Part shown: piece by piece, positions 21,482-32,856 of the stretch | Layout of the letters: the number at the start of each line of letters is the position of its first letter | Numbering within the stretch: the first letter of the stretch is position 1 | NCBI GenBank assembly: GCA_963675135.1 | Contig: OY776124.1 | Location: 17,296,066 to 17,360,065 of the forward strand | Reading direction: 5' to 3' | Source: Galeopsis tetrahit | Taxonomy: Eukaryota; Streptophyta; Magnoliopsida; Lamiales; Lamiaceae | DNA length: 64,000 bases | Position numbers and translations under genes: made by a program | Notes under the pieces: model-generated | What the model was told of the DNA's origin: nothing | Databases searched by the model: none | Seen by the model: the letters and a program-made list of their open reading frames with translations, nothing else

Positions 21482-22991
21482 TAGAGTTGTCAAAATGGAT
21501 TGGTTCAACTATAAAAAAATATGTATGGGTTTGGCTCAACTTTTCTTAGCCGTGGGTTAGGAGCGGGCTAACTAGTACTATTATTATAATTAAATTAATA
21601 TTGTAGAAAAATAACAAAAGTTAGTCACATCTTTGAAACTTATTCAGCACTGAATGCAATTCACAACCAAAATTTAGAAGCAACGATCTCCCAGTTATAA
21701 AATCATTATTAAGGAGGGTGTATTCAATTGAGATTCTGTTGAATTTTTTTGGACTTTAAAAAGTCAGTGGATTTAGAAAATCCACTGACTCCATGCAGAG
21801 TTTGACTGATTTTTTTATTGATTTATATGGATTTTCATAGACTTGACAAGATTCTGGAATACACATTTTTTTATTGATTTACATGAATTTTCATAGACTA
21901 CGCCCTTGGAACTATTGATGCAAACGTATATCGAACACACTTGTATATAAAAAAAAGTTATCTAAATTATTTAGAAAAAAATATCAAAAGTATATTAATT
22001 CAAAAAAAAATTATTATTCATCATTATTATTTTCTTCAGAGTCTTTATCTATATCAAGGTGTATCTTTATCTACCAAATATACATCAAATATTTACAAAA
22101 TATTTAAGAAATGAGGATAAACATAATATATTATAAAGATGTATATAAATCATGTTAATATTATATTCCTAATAATCTTTGTACAAAAATTAATGTTATA
22201 AATTAGGTTGCGATCGAGAATATATTATTGAGAACGGAATTTTGAAATACAGAAATGTAATAATAATGGCGGTGAAGCTCTCACTCTCCGTAATTTCTCC
22301 AATGGCATAATTTACGTGAACTCTATCTATTTTTTTTTTTTTTTGAAGAATCATGTTAATTTTTTTTTAATGAAAATAAAGGTTAAAGTTGATGACGGTG
22401 AAAAATGCAGTAGGTTAGTAGTAGAACTTTTGTTACAAGAACAACAAAGTTTTTTTTTTCTTCTCTTCAGAGTCTTTTGAGAGAATCCGTTGAAATCTCA
22501 ACTTTTTAGAAGAGATTTTGGATAGTGTAATTTATTTATATTTTTGGAAGAGAATCCAACAAAATCCATAGAATATTAAAGTCTATAGATTGTTGAATAC
22601 CTAAAGATTTTTTAAAACTTTTTAAAATCCGTATTGAATACCTCAAAATTTTGAAAGACTTTTAAAAATCCGGATTGAATACCCCTAGATTTTAAAAGTC
22701 CAAAAAAATCCAACATAATTGAATACACCCCCCTAAATTTTAAATTAGGATAATAGATTTAAAGAGATAAATATTAAGAGATTTTCAATTTTAAAAATAA
22801 AGATGATAAATTTAATATATATTAAAAAAGTTTAAAAAAATATGGATTGGCCCGTCGAAACTCATAGCCCGTCCCTTTGTGGGTTGGGTTGAGATTTTGA
22901 CAGTCCGCCTAGCAAATGGGTTGCCCCGTTCCGTCAATTGTCGGTCTTTTGCGGTTTTGACCCGTCCCGCCGACCCATTTCTACGGCTCTA
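21482..22991. mobile_element. hAT-like non-autonomous element interrupted by a Harbinger-like element
   Basis: Ends TAGAGTTGTCAAAATGG and, from the right, TAGAGCCGTAGAAATGG are imperfect inverted repeats. An exact 8-bp direct repeat GTTATGAT (21474-21481, 22992-22999) is the hAT target size. Removing the nested insert (21713-22733 plus one TAA) leaves about 490 bp, a MITE with no coding capacity. Near each end lie diverged, oppositely oriented stretches rich in words such as GGATTGGCCCGTC. Confidence 0.8.
21713..22733. mobile_element. PIF/Harbinger-like non-autonomous element nested in hAT element
   Basis: Terminal inverted repeats GGAGGGTGTATTCAATT and, from the right, GGGGGGTGTATTCAATT, extending imperfectly for more than 50 bp (GGATTTTTTTGGACTTT-like). 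A 3-bp TAA duplication (21710-21712, 22734-22736) fits PIF/Harbinger. Internally there are repeated subterminal motifs around 'ATCCGGATTGAATACC'. No transposase ORF. It interrupts, and is younger than, the surrounding hAT element. Confidence 0.75.
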
Positions 22992-22999
22992 GTTATGAT

Positions 23000-25629
23000 G
23001 TAACATGATGGGATTGGCAAATTAATTTGTACAAAAACTTTTCAAAAAAATAAATCAAATTGTATAAAAAAATATTGAAGTTATAAAAATGATGGGATTG
23101 AAATTTTTTTTCCTCATATACAGAAAAATTAGTTAATTTTCAGTTGGTTTTTTTAATATTTTTAATAAATATTAGTGTTTGAAAATTAATTTAATAAAAT
23201 ATGATTAATTTTATAGGGGTTTGCATTTACATTCATTTGGTGTCTCTTTGACCTAATAGTATATGCTTGAGAGTTGCAACTCAATTTTAAAAAAAAAAAA
23301 TGCATAACATTCAAATAAATGAACTCAAGTTTTTCTATTTTTTGGGCAAAGAAAATTTACAGAAATGCATCATTCTTGATAATAAGAATACAACATTTGT
23401 GATAACAATTCTACAAAATTAAAGATCACATCAAAAGATAACATTCATAATCTGAATTACAACTTTACAACACTCTATTTGCTTACCCACGATAATTAAC
23501 AAACGTGCCGCACGAATATATAAACCACAATTCGTACATACGAGTTAAAATAAAATACATTACCAATTAACCAATAATTCGTTCAATCGTCACTAAATAA
23601 AAAAACCTCAGAAAATTGTTGATCTAATAAATCAAATTAGATCGAAATATCCATATATATTTTGGCCATAACTCTTTATAACGTAGACTTGCACGTAGGA
23701 TTCGAGCAATGTTAAGTCAAAAACTTTTTGTAGTCACGTCTTAAAAATCCTGCAACATAATACTAAAACTTGTGATAAAAATTATAAAACTGTTAAAATT
23801 ATTTCAATTCATACAAAACCGAAATTGCCACGACCCAATAAATTTAGGCATAATGTAATATTCCCTTTGTATTTTCACCTTTTCTTTTCTTTTTAGTTTT
23901 ATCACGAGCATTTTAATTTTAAAATTCTACCCCATGTACTTTTAATTATCTTAGTTTTACCTCCATATTTTTACCATTCACGCTTTTTTATTTAGTTTTT
24001 CCCCTCACAAATGGATACATGCATTTAAAAAATGTGTTAATCCAATTGGTAAGGGAGAAAATAAAAAAATATATATATGAAAATACAAATAAGTAAAACT
24101 TAAAAACCAGGAGAAAAATCAATAGGAATTGTAAGTAGGATTTTTCTTACCGACTACCATAGTCAGTTTGTCGAATTGCGCCATGTGGCGTCGTATGCGT
24201 TGTATGAACCTGCTACATGTTCTACAGGTTTAAGTTAATTAAAATAATTTTTTAAATTATATTTATGTATTTACTATATTACTCTTCTGTAATACAAATT
24301 ACTATATTGCCCTTCTGTAATAAAAATTATTTTCAAATAAAGTTAGTATTCTACCCTTACTATTTTCAATACAAATTACTATATTGCCCTTCTGTAATAA
24401 AAATTAAAAAATCAAAATTTTGAAATTATTTTTATTTTTTCAAATAATTATAAATTATTAATGATAAATTATTGGTGATATTTTATTGTATGTTACATCA
24501 TATCCTTATCAACAAAATTAAAATTTCCATATTTGATAGTTTAATCTAATATTTTTTTTGTTATTAATTTTATTAATAATATAAGGGTAAATAAGTAGTT
24601 TTAACATTACATATTTTAATTAAATTAATAAATATAATAAAATATTTTATTGTATAAGGATAAAGATGTAATTTTAAATTTATATATTTTAATTAAATTA
24701 AATATTAAAATACAAACGCACGACACATACGATAAATACATACGACACATATTACAAAAGGTAATAAGTCATCAAGTTTAAGTCTTTAAATTTGAATTTT
24801 AATGGTCCAGATTTAACTGACTATGATAGTCATACGACACATTGACTACATGTAGAAGGTCCTTTGTAAATATAGTCTAGTATTCGTATGCTATAACATA
24901 TATTCTTTTTATTTAAGGGGCTTATTTTGTTATTTTGGGTGTCCTTTATTAAATTATATATTTTCATTTTTATCAACACCATACTATATTTTCCTACATT
25001 TTTCTTTTAATATACATCTCTCTATCTCAATACCTTACAACACACTAATCATTATATTTTTTAAAAACTTGTATAAACAGTAAATAAGTAATTTAACGGG
25101 AACGGAAAAGTATACGTGTACTCCCGCCCTTTCACAAAAAATAATTAAACTTTTAATTCTATGTAGATCAATGAAAACATCATGAATCGTGTTTGAAAAA
25201 TTGAACAGTCTACAAAATTTCTCATATGCCTTAAAATAATAGATAAGGTTAATTTCAAAATACATTAAGGAAGGATATTTTTAAAAAATTACATTCTTAT
25301 AATTTAAAAAAATTATGATATGAAAATTTAATATCTATCTAATATATGTATAACTAATTTATATTTATAAATTTTAATATTTAGAATTAATATTCAAAAG
25401 TGTTCATTTAGAAAATAAGATTAAAATGATTTTTTTTTTAAATCTTTAGTGCAGAAATTATGTTTCATTTAAATTTTAATATTCAAAACTGTGCATTTAG
25501 AAGATAAGATTAAAAAATGTACAATTAAAATTAAGATTAATAAATGTAAAATTAATAAGAAAAATGAGATTTTTGAAATAGAATGAATTTAGAAGAGAGA
25601 AATTGAAATAGACCAAGCTACGAGGGTCA
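23000..25629. other. AT-rich intergenic DNA, no gene seen
   Basis: Contains a local direct repeat of about 35 bp built on ACTATATTGCCCTTCTGTAATA (about 24301 and 24379, with a third diverged copy at about 24273). Oppositely oriented GACTA-CATAGTCAGTT motifs occur near 24152 and 24800. Near 25390-25540 two diverged copies of an AT-rich block (CATTTAGAAGATAAGATTAA-like) precede the LINE fragment. Confidence 0.4.
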
Positions 25630-26400
25630 TCCCCATTGACGATGAGACGGATTTGGCGCCTATCATCCACTATGAGGGTCATCCACATTGACGAAGGGAT
25701 CTTCATTTTCGACTTTATCGATGGTGAAATCAGCGATCACATATACGATCGGCAACCTTGGAACTTAAAAAACACCGTGCTCATTAATTTTGGACCGTAT
25801 GAGAAGGGACGAGAGACCAACTGACCTGAAACTCTCACTCATCCCATTTTGGGCCCAAATTCACGGACTCCAAATCCGAGCCATGACGAAACACACTGGA
25901 TTTCTCATCGGATCAGCCATTGGAGGGGTCCTAGACGTCGACTGCCATCAAGATGGATCTGCTAGAGGCCGATGCCTTCGGGTCCGGGTCATGGTGGATG
26001 TCAACAGGCCACTTAGCCGAGGAATCACTATCACCATTGCTGGAAAACGTATGGTTGTATTATTCAGGTATGAACGCTTGATGGACTTCTGTTTCATTTG
26101 TGGATGCCTTGAGCACATCGAAAGGGATTGTTGGTTGGCCAAACTACCCACTGGAACCAAAGCATATGGGCCATGGATGCGCGCTGAAGGCCAGAGAGGC
26201 ATAATCACTTCTGAAATCCTAGCTTTTGTGGACAATAACTCTGATGACAATGACTCTGATGACACCCTTAGAGAAGAATACATGGCCCCTGATCTGAATG
26301 AAGAGACTGATAACCCAGAATCATCTGATAGGAAAAAACGCAACTAGAAGGGCGATGCTAGAGGTGGAGGAGAACATAAAAAGCAATGCACAGACAACTC
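25630..26400 (+). pseudogene. L1-type LINE ORF1 fragment (DUF4283-like plus CCHC knuckle)
   Basis: Two overlapping frames (25636-25824 and 25790-26347) encode, with a frameshift near 25800, the same protein as the minus-strand LINE ORF1 at 31997-32815. The first part has the IFIFDFID-E-sheet typical of the DUF4283 module of plant LINE ORF1. The second has a CCHC knuckle CFICGCLEHIERDC and the PWMRAEGQRG segment. Identity with the other copy stops after position about 26398, where unrelated sequence follows. The two ORF1 copies point in opposite directions about 5.6 kb apart. Confidence 0.8.
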
Positions 26401-27309
26401 AAAAGGGGCAGAGCCGTTTGAAGGTTTGCAACTCCTGTCCTAAAAAACCTGGTAACTACTCTCCTATGTGGTTGTCTAAGGCTAGGGTTTAAGCTACGGC
26501 TGGGTATTTGGGGGTATCTCACCGGGAAACGCTCGGCATAGGGACGGTAAGACCTACGACTGACTCTCTCCAACACATCCTCACCCCCTCTCTCTCTAAC
26601 TCCATTACCTGTTCTTACATATGTTCATTAGCATAAAATAAAATGTGATCCTTTATTATTCTTTATAATACGTTAAGAACTATTTCATATGTTTCTTCCA
26701 CATATCACGTATACGTTCATCTATCGAGGTGGAGATTTTTATCATTTTATTTGTCATTATTAAATGCAATGTGTGATTACTTTGATACTCATGTAAAACA
26801 TGATTTCTAATTTATTATATTTGCCACTAATATGTGATTATTCAATTTTTTTGTTTAGGGCGCAGTATTCAATTTTTTTGTTTAGGCGCAGTATTCAATT
26901 TTTTCCTTTATGAGTACATAATATATATTTATATAAATTTAAATTTTAACTAAGTTCATAATTGGAATAAAAATTGCTAAATTTTAGTTTCATTTTAAAG
27001 TCATAATAGTTATTCTAGAAACAACTATTTATTTGTATACGTGACATAAATTGTGCAATAGAAATTAATACGAAATCAATGTACGGAGTATTGATTTACT
27101 AAATTCAAATTGGGGTTGTCTCAATATTTTTTGTTTGACTTGTATTAATTAAATATATATACATATATATCTATTACATATTAAACAGTTTGAAAATTTT
27201 AATATTCTTTTATGCAGATTTTAACGACTTACAAGCATCAATGGTGAGTAACATAGATTTCAAGGATAATGCTCAAGAAAATTATTCAAAATCTTATCTT
27301 AATATCATA
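26400..27309. other. Intergenic DNA beyond the LINE fragment
   Basis: 26400-26600 is moderately GC-rich sequence of unknown origin, possibly part of another LINE leader. The rest is AT-rich. A 27-bp tandem duplication (GCGCAGTATTCAATTTTTT) occurs at about 26860 and 26886. No gene seen. Confidence 0.35.
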
Positions 27310-27399
27310 TTTTTTTTTGACAAGAAAGAAAGCTCATAATACAATTTAGTTCAACACGTGAGCCAACTCTCTAACCCATGTAAGGACTTCTGCTCCAAT

Positions 27400-28474
27400 T
27401 CAGGTATGAGGATGTGGAGAGTTTGTTGCCATTTTTGCCATTCGATGTGCCAAGATTGTCTTTGTTCGCGGGAGGTAGTGGATACCAACGATATTTTCAA
27501 TCGTTGTTATCTGTTGTAGTCAGTGACGGACCCAGAAATTTTCGGTAGGGGGGCCCGATTAACATTATTATAAAAAATATATATATGTACTCATTATCCT
27601 CATCAAAATTTCACATTATAAAATTGTCAATACGTCACATTTCATTAAATTAAATTGATCAGATAAGTTGACTTTTGCTATGTTTTGGTACAAGTTAATA
27701 CTCCCTCCAACACGTGATAACTTGCACATTTTAACCGATTCACTTTAAAAAACAATTGAATTTAGTGGTGTAGAGTCAAATAAGAAATCGTATTTTGAGT
27801 GATTTGATAAGGTGTAAGGAGGATTTAGTAGGATGTAAAATAGATTTAGTGAAATTTAGGATAAAATGTAGACCCAAAATGAGTGACGATTTTAAAATAA
27901 AATGATGTTCGGATATATATTAATTTTGTGGATTATTTTTATATATTAGAAGTGTGCAAATAATTATAAAACAGAGTATTAATTTTAATATGTGTAAAAT
28001 TACCAAAATACCCCTAACAAATTTACAAAATTAGTGGGGGGCCCATGGCCCCCCCTGGGCATTACATAAGTCCGTCACTGGTTGTAGTTCTTCGATGTCT
28101 TCCTCTTCCGGTCCAAAGTATCTATCATTATTAGCCTTGCTAGCTGTCACAGTTTCTAGGGAGTCTGTGTATATGATGGTGTGTCCTATGTTCAGCTGAA
28201 GGAGGGCTTGTGTACTCAGTAGCACCGCTTGGATTTTAGCTCCGAGAACCGAGCCTATTGGTTCAATTTGTTGCCCTCCAACTACTATAACACGTCCCTG
28301 TTGGTTTATCACCCCATAGCTAATGTTGTATTCACCCTTCTCATTATTAAAACAAGCGTCAACTATCAGCTTGTTGTCAATATTATTCCAGCCGCTTGGG
28401 TTTTGTGTTTGTGCCATTGTTGTTGGCACGGGGCGTTGGAGGAGTGTTTGGGCTTCTTCGTAGTCCATCATCAT
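27400..28474 (-). pseudogene. LINE ORF2 RNase H domain, split by an hAT MITE
   Basis: Plant LINE-type RNase H (RVT_3 family). The N-terminal part (28474 to 28081) has KLIVDACFNNEKGEYN with the first catalytic Asp, GAKIQAVLLSTQALL with the Glu, and TIIYTDSLETV with the second Asp. The remaining C-terminus (27520 to 27400) continues in the same frame once the MITE and one 8-bp duplication are removed, ending with LAHRMAKMA and TGA. This shows the MITE arrived in an already inserted LINE. Confidence 0.82.
27521..28080. mobile_element. hAT-superfamily MITE inside the LINE
   Basis: Perfect 10-bp ends CAGTGACGGA...TCCGTCACTG, with imperfect extension into GGGGGGCCC-rich subterminal sequence. Exact 8-bp target duplication GTTGTAGT at 27513-27520 and 28081-28088. 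560 bp, no transposase. AT-rich interior. Confidence 0.93.
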
Positions 28475-28499
28475 TCTTTCAACCCATGTAGTTGAGAGT

Positions 28500-29547
28500 G
28501 TTGTGTTGGGTTTGTTATGAATCTGGTCCTGCTTCAGTTTGGGTTTAAGGGTGCACCTTTCTTTCCATATTGCAAAAGGTGGAGAATTGATCGGCGTCCA
28601 TTTCTCCCTGTATTTCCCACAAAATTTTGTTTAAGTTACAGCCCTTGCCTCGCTTGAGTGTGTTCTATAGGCCATGTTCTTTCCACACTTTTTTGGCCGT
28701 TGTGCAATATATCATCACGTGGGCTTCGTCTGCATAGGGGAAGCCACAGAGGAAGCATTTCGGGTCGATGGGGACATGGTGTTTATGTAAGTTTGCTTCA
28801 GTTTGGGAGAGGGAGTTTCCACAGTGTATTCCATCGTTGAGAGGCTGCTCCCAAATTGGATGTTCCAGCCGTTTCTGGCATTGTGGTTGGCTTTGTTATC
28901 GCTTGGTGGTAACCAGATTTTACAGTATAGCAGCCATTCTTTTCCCATCTCCAATATCTAGCATCAGGTTTTCTATTTTTTCCGATTGGGATGCGCTGTG
29001 TCGCTTCCACTTCGAATCCCAGAAAGTTGCTTGCCAATTTTTGGGTGTCCCAGGTGCCTTGAGGGGAGATGAAGGCTGCAACCTTGTCGTTGCCCTCGAA
29101 GGAAATTCTGGATTTAATTCTGCCTTCCACTAAGGTCGGGATCCATGTGTCCCACCTTGTATTAATTAATTTCCCATCTCCAATTTTCCAAATTAGTCCG
29201 TTTTGCAAAAGTGGTTTGCTCCAACAAAGTGAGCGCCAAATATATGATGGGTTGCTCCCGATTGAGCTATCCATGACATCCGAGAATTTGTAGTATCGTG
29301 CTTTGAATACACGGGATACTAGAGAATCCGGATATGCAATAAGTCTCCATAGTTGCTTGGCTAGGAGGGCTTGGTTGAAGGTGGTTAGCTGTTTGAAACC
29401 CATGCCTCCCATCTTTTTTGCGCTGCATAAGTCTGACCATTTTTTCCAATGTATTTTGGAAGTTTCTCCATTATCTCCCCACCAGAATTGAGCGCTCATA
29501 CGCTCCATCTCATCACATAAGGAAGTCGGGATTCTGAAGCATTGCAT
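28500..29547 (-). pseudogene. LINE ORF2 region between RT and RNase H (zf-RVT)
   Basis: The segment after RT contains AQFWWGDNGE, KKMGGMGFK, NQALLAKQLWRL and WRWEKNGCYTVKSGY, standard landmarks of plant L1 ORF2. Further on, a zf-RVT cysteine/histidine motif (CFLCGFPYADEAH) is readable in another frame near 28700-28770, showing a frameshift near 28800. Separated from RT by a stop near 29622. Confidence 0.8.
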
Positions 29548-29622
29548 TGCATATGTGGGTATAGACTGGATGATTGCCTTTATGAGTACTTCTCTCCCCC
29601 CTTCCGAGAAATGTCGGATTTT

Positions 29623-30573
29623 TCAATCGTCCAATTTCTTGGCCACTCTATCTCTGATGTAGCCAAACTGCATTCGTTTTCCTCTGAGTGTGAAAGTAGG
29701 TAGGCCCAGGTGTACCTCATGACCTTGGCATACGTTTATCCCCAGGCACGTTTTCACTATTTCTATGTTTGCAGCCTTGGTTTTTGCACTAAAGGTGATT
29801 GCAGATTTGTCAAAGTTCACCAGTTGGCCCGAAGCCTTTTCATATAAGTTAAGGCATTCTTTGATGTGGTTGCAGTCTCCTTTTCCAGCTCGGAAGAAGA
29901 TCAGACTGTCGTCTGCGAAGAATGAGTGTGATATCATTGGTGCCCCTCTTGCAACCGACACCCCTTGTATTCGTCCTTCCGATGCTGATTTGGTGATGAG
30001 GGAGGACAGCCCTTGGGAGCAAAGCACAAATAAGTATGGAGATAAGAGGTCACCTTGCCTGATTCCTCTGGTTGGATTCACTTTTCCATGTGTTTCTCCA
30101 TTTACTTTGAATGAGTAGGAGACCGACCTGACACAACGCATAATGAGGGAAATCCAGCGTGCTTCGAATCCAAGCTTTGCCATGATTGCCTCTAGAAAGG
30201 TCCATTCCACCCGATCGTATGCCTTGCTCATATCGAGTTTTAGGGCTGCATAGCCCCCCTTGCTTGTGTTATTTCGTATCCAGTGCATGCATTCGAAACC
30301 AAGTAGCACATTGTCTGATATAAGTCGTCCTAGGATGAAGGCGCTTTGATTCGGGTCTATGATCTTGCCCACTACTTGTCGGAATCTGTTTGTGATTGCC
30401 TTCGCCACTATTTTGTAGACCATATTACAGAGGCTTAGTGGGCGGAATTCCTTCATCGTTGTTGGCCTTTTGGTCTTGGGTATCAGTGAGATCACCGTAT
30501 TATTCCAAGGTGTTGGGTCGGCCTCTTCATTAAGTACTTTCAGCACATCTTTGGTGATATCCTGTCTGATCAC
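29623..30573 (-). pseudogene. LINE ORF2 reverse transcriptase domain
   Basis: A 316-residue open segment with plant L1 RT motifs in order: ISLIPKTKRP, FRPLSLCNMVYKI, ALKLDMSKAYDRVEW (catalytic Asp), GIRQGDLLSPYLF, and SHSFFADDSLIFF (FADD catalytic pair), then HLGLP. The stretch upstream (30574-31217) linking it to endonuclease is broken by several stops and at least one frameshift. Not functional as a whole. Confidence 0.9.
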
Positions 30574-31217
30574 TCCCTATGTTTTTTGGAAGAAAAGTGC
30601 ATTTAGCCCGTCAGGGACTGAGGCCTTAGATGATTGCATGTCGAACAAGGCCTGTCAGACCTCTTCCGCAGAGAATGGGGTGGAGAGGGTCAAGTTCATC
30701 TCATGTGTGACCACTGGTTGCACAGTGGTAGAGACCTGACTTATTTCTTCGTGCCTTGTTCCTGAAGTTTTGAATAGTTCTGCATAGTACTCAGTAACCG
30801 TGGCCACAATATCTAGTTGTTTAGTGCACCATTGTCCATGTTGGTTCCATAGCCCTAAGATGGTGTTTTTTTTTTCTTTCTCTCAAATGCTGACCTATGT
30901 AAATATTTGGTGTTTCGATCTCCATGTGCCAACCAATTGTTTCTCGATCTTTGATGCCAAAACACTTCTTCTTTCGAGAGTAGTTTGTTTAGTCTAGCTT
31001 CAAGAATTCCGATTTCCGCCGTATTGATTTGGTCGTAGCTTGCATTGTACCGGGCTGCGATGACTTGCTGAAGCTGTTTAATTTCCTAGCGTGTGTTTCC
31101 CACACAGTACCTCGCCCATTGTTGTAATCCTCCTTGTGTCTCCTTGATTTTTTCCTCAAGAAGAGGCTTGGTTTTAGCCTGCATCCAAACTTGGCTTAAG
31201 GTTTCCATGAAAGAGTC

Positions 31218-32045
31218 CTACATTAACCAGTTGTTTTCGAAGATGAACTTTTTTTTGTAGTGCCTCTGATTTTGGATGGGCTGTTGAGTAAGGGGACCAT
31301 TTGTGAGCAATTTGATTGGTCGATGGTCAGAGCCATAGTAGTCGAGATTCAGAACCTCTGCATTAGTGAAGTTCGATCTCCAATCCGTGCAGGCTAGAAA
31401 TCTGTCCAGCCGTTCTAGGATAAGTTCGGCCCCTGAACGTTTGTTGATCCATGTGTATGGTGGGCCATTGAATCCCAAATCTGAGAGTCCTGCTTCAGAA
31501 ATTGCAGTATGAAAATCTTCCATAGCAGAAGGCAGTCTTGATGTGCCCCCTGTTTTTTCAGTGTTCAAAGCAATTTCATTGAAGTCTCTGCTTACTACCC
31601 ATCCATTTATGGAGTGGAGTGGGTGTTTGCTCAGTTTCTTGAGAAGTTCCCAAGAGTATTTACGTAATGGTTGTTTCGGGTTTCCGTAGAATCCAGTAAA
31701 ACACCAACATTTATCATCAATACAAACAATGCAATCGATGTGTCCCAAAGAAGAAGACAAGACGGAAACTATCATTTTATTAAACCATAATATGAGAAGG
31801 CCACCACTGCGCCCATTGGCGTCAACAACAAAGCAATTATCAAAATTCAATACTTGTTTCCATCAAGTACAAATAATATTATTAATTTTAGACTCACTTA
31901 TGAAAAGTAAGTCGGGTGAGTGGTCTGTCACCAGACGTTTGAGGTTGTCGAATGCTCGTTGCCCCCCAAGACCACGAGCATTCCAGCAGATGCAACTTAT
32001 TTCTGTCGGCGGGGCTGGTGCTTGCCAGCCTCCACCGTTGAGTGT
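31218..32045 (-). pseudogene. LINE ORF2 apurinic-type endonuclease domain
   Basis: Starts with ISCICWNARGLGG, whose Asn is the first catalytic residue of the EEP family, followed by LLFISESKI with the Glu. Later come WVVSRDFNEI (the usual GDFN is changed to RDFN) and GSDHRPIKL with the catalytic Asp and His. An in-frame TGA lies near 31851-31853. The expected start codon appears as ATA before SCICW. ORF2 overlaps the end of ORF1, as usual in plant LINEs. Confidence 0.85.
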
Positions 32046-32815
32046 TCGTCTTGCGCCTTTGGGTTGTCTGTGCATTGCTTTTTATGTTCTCCTCCACCTC
32101 TAGCATCGCCCTTCCAGTTGCGTTTTTTCCTATCAGATGATTCTGGGTTATCAGTCTCTTCATTCAGATCAGGGGCCATGTATTCTTCTCTAAGGGTGCC
32201 ATCAGAGTCATTGTCATCAGAGTTATTGTCCACAAAAGCTAGGATTTCAGAAGTGATTATGCCTCTCTGGCCTTCAGCGCGCATCCATGGCCCATATGCT
32301 TTGGTTCCAGTGGGTGGTTTGGCCAGCCAACAATCCCTTTCGGTGTGATCAAGGCATCCACAAATGAAACAGAAGTCCATCAAGCGTTCATACCTGAATA
32401 ATACAACCATACATTTTCCAGCAATGGTGATAGTGATTCCTCGAATAAGTGGCATGTTGACATCCACCATGACCCGGACTCGAAGGCATCGGCCTCTAGC
32501 AGATCCATCTAGATGGTAGTCGACGTCTAGGACCCCTCCAATGGCTGATCCGATGAGAAATCCAGTGTGTTATGTCATGGCTCGGATTTGGAGTCCGTGA
32601 ATTTAGGCCCAAAATGGGATGAGTGAGAGTTTCAGGTCAGTTGGTCTCTCGTCCCCTCTCATACGGTCCAAAATGAGCACAGTGTTTTTGAAGTTCCAAG
32701 GTTGCCGATCGTATATGCGATCGCAGATTTCACTATCGATAAAGTCAAAAATGAAGATCCCCTCGTCAATGGGGATGACCCTTATAGTGGATGATAGGCG
32801 CCAGATCCGTCTCAT
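31997..32815 (-). pseudogene. LINE ORF1 (DUF4283-like, CCHC)
   Basis: Encodes RRIWRLSSTIRV and IFIFDFIDSE (DUF4283-like fold), then the zinc knuckle CFICGCLDHTERDC, then an acidic Asp-rich tail and a basic end. Two nonsense changes relative to the plus-strand copy at 25630-26400: TAA after PFWA near 32603 and a stop in the RAMT-HTGF segment near 32572. An RNA-binding chaperone role is known for the family. Confidence 0.82.
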
Positions 32816-32856
32816 CGCAAGATTTAATAAATGTAAAATTAAAATGATTTTTTTAA

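Larger units (their letters stand above)
27310..32822 (-). mobile_element. L1-type plant LINE with RNase H domain, near full length, inactive
   Basis: Minus-strand order: ORF1 (about 32815-31997), ORF2 endonuclease (about 32045-31218), reverse transcriptase, C-terminal zinc-knuckle region, RNase H, stop at 27400-27402, about 80 nt of 3' UTR and a poly(A) tail (T9 at 27310-27318 on the plus strand). A 560-bp hAT MITE interrupts the RNase H part. Several nonsense and frameshift lesions make it non-functional. No target duplication was found. The 5' end abuts about 40 bp of AT-rich DNA resembling that at 25405-25560. Confidence 0.88.

Noticed and set aside
24150..24870. Possible MITE with GACTA-CATAGTCAGTT in inverted orientation
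   Set aside because: The match is under 20 bp, not at defined ends, and lacks a target duplication.
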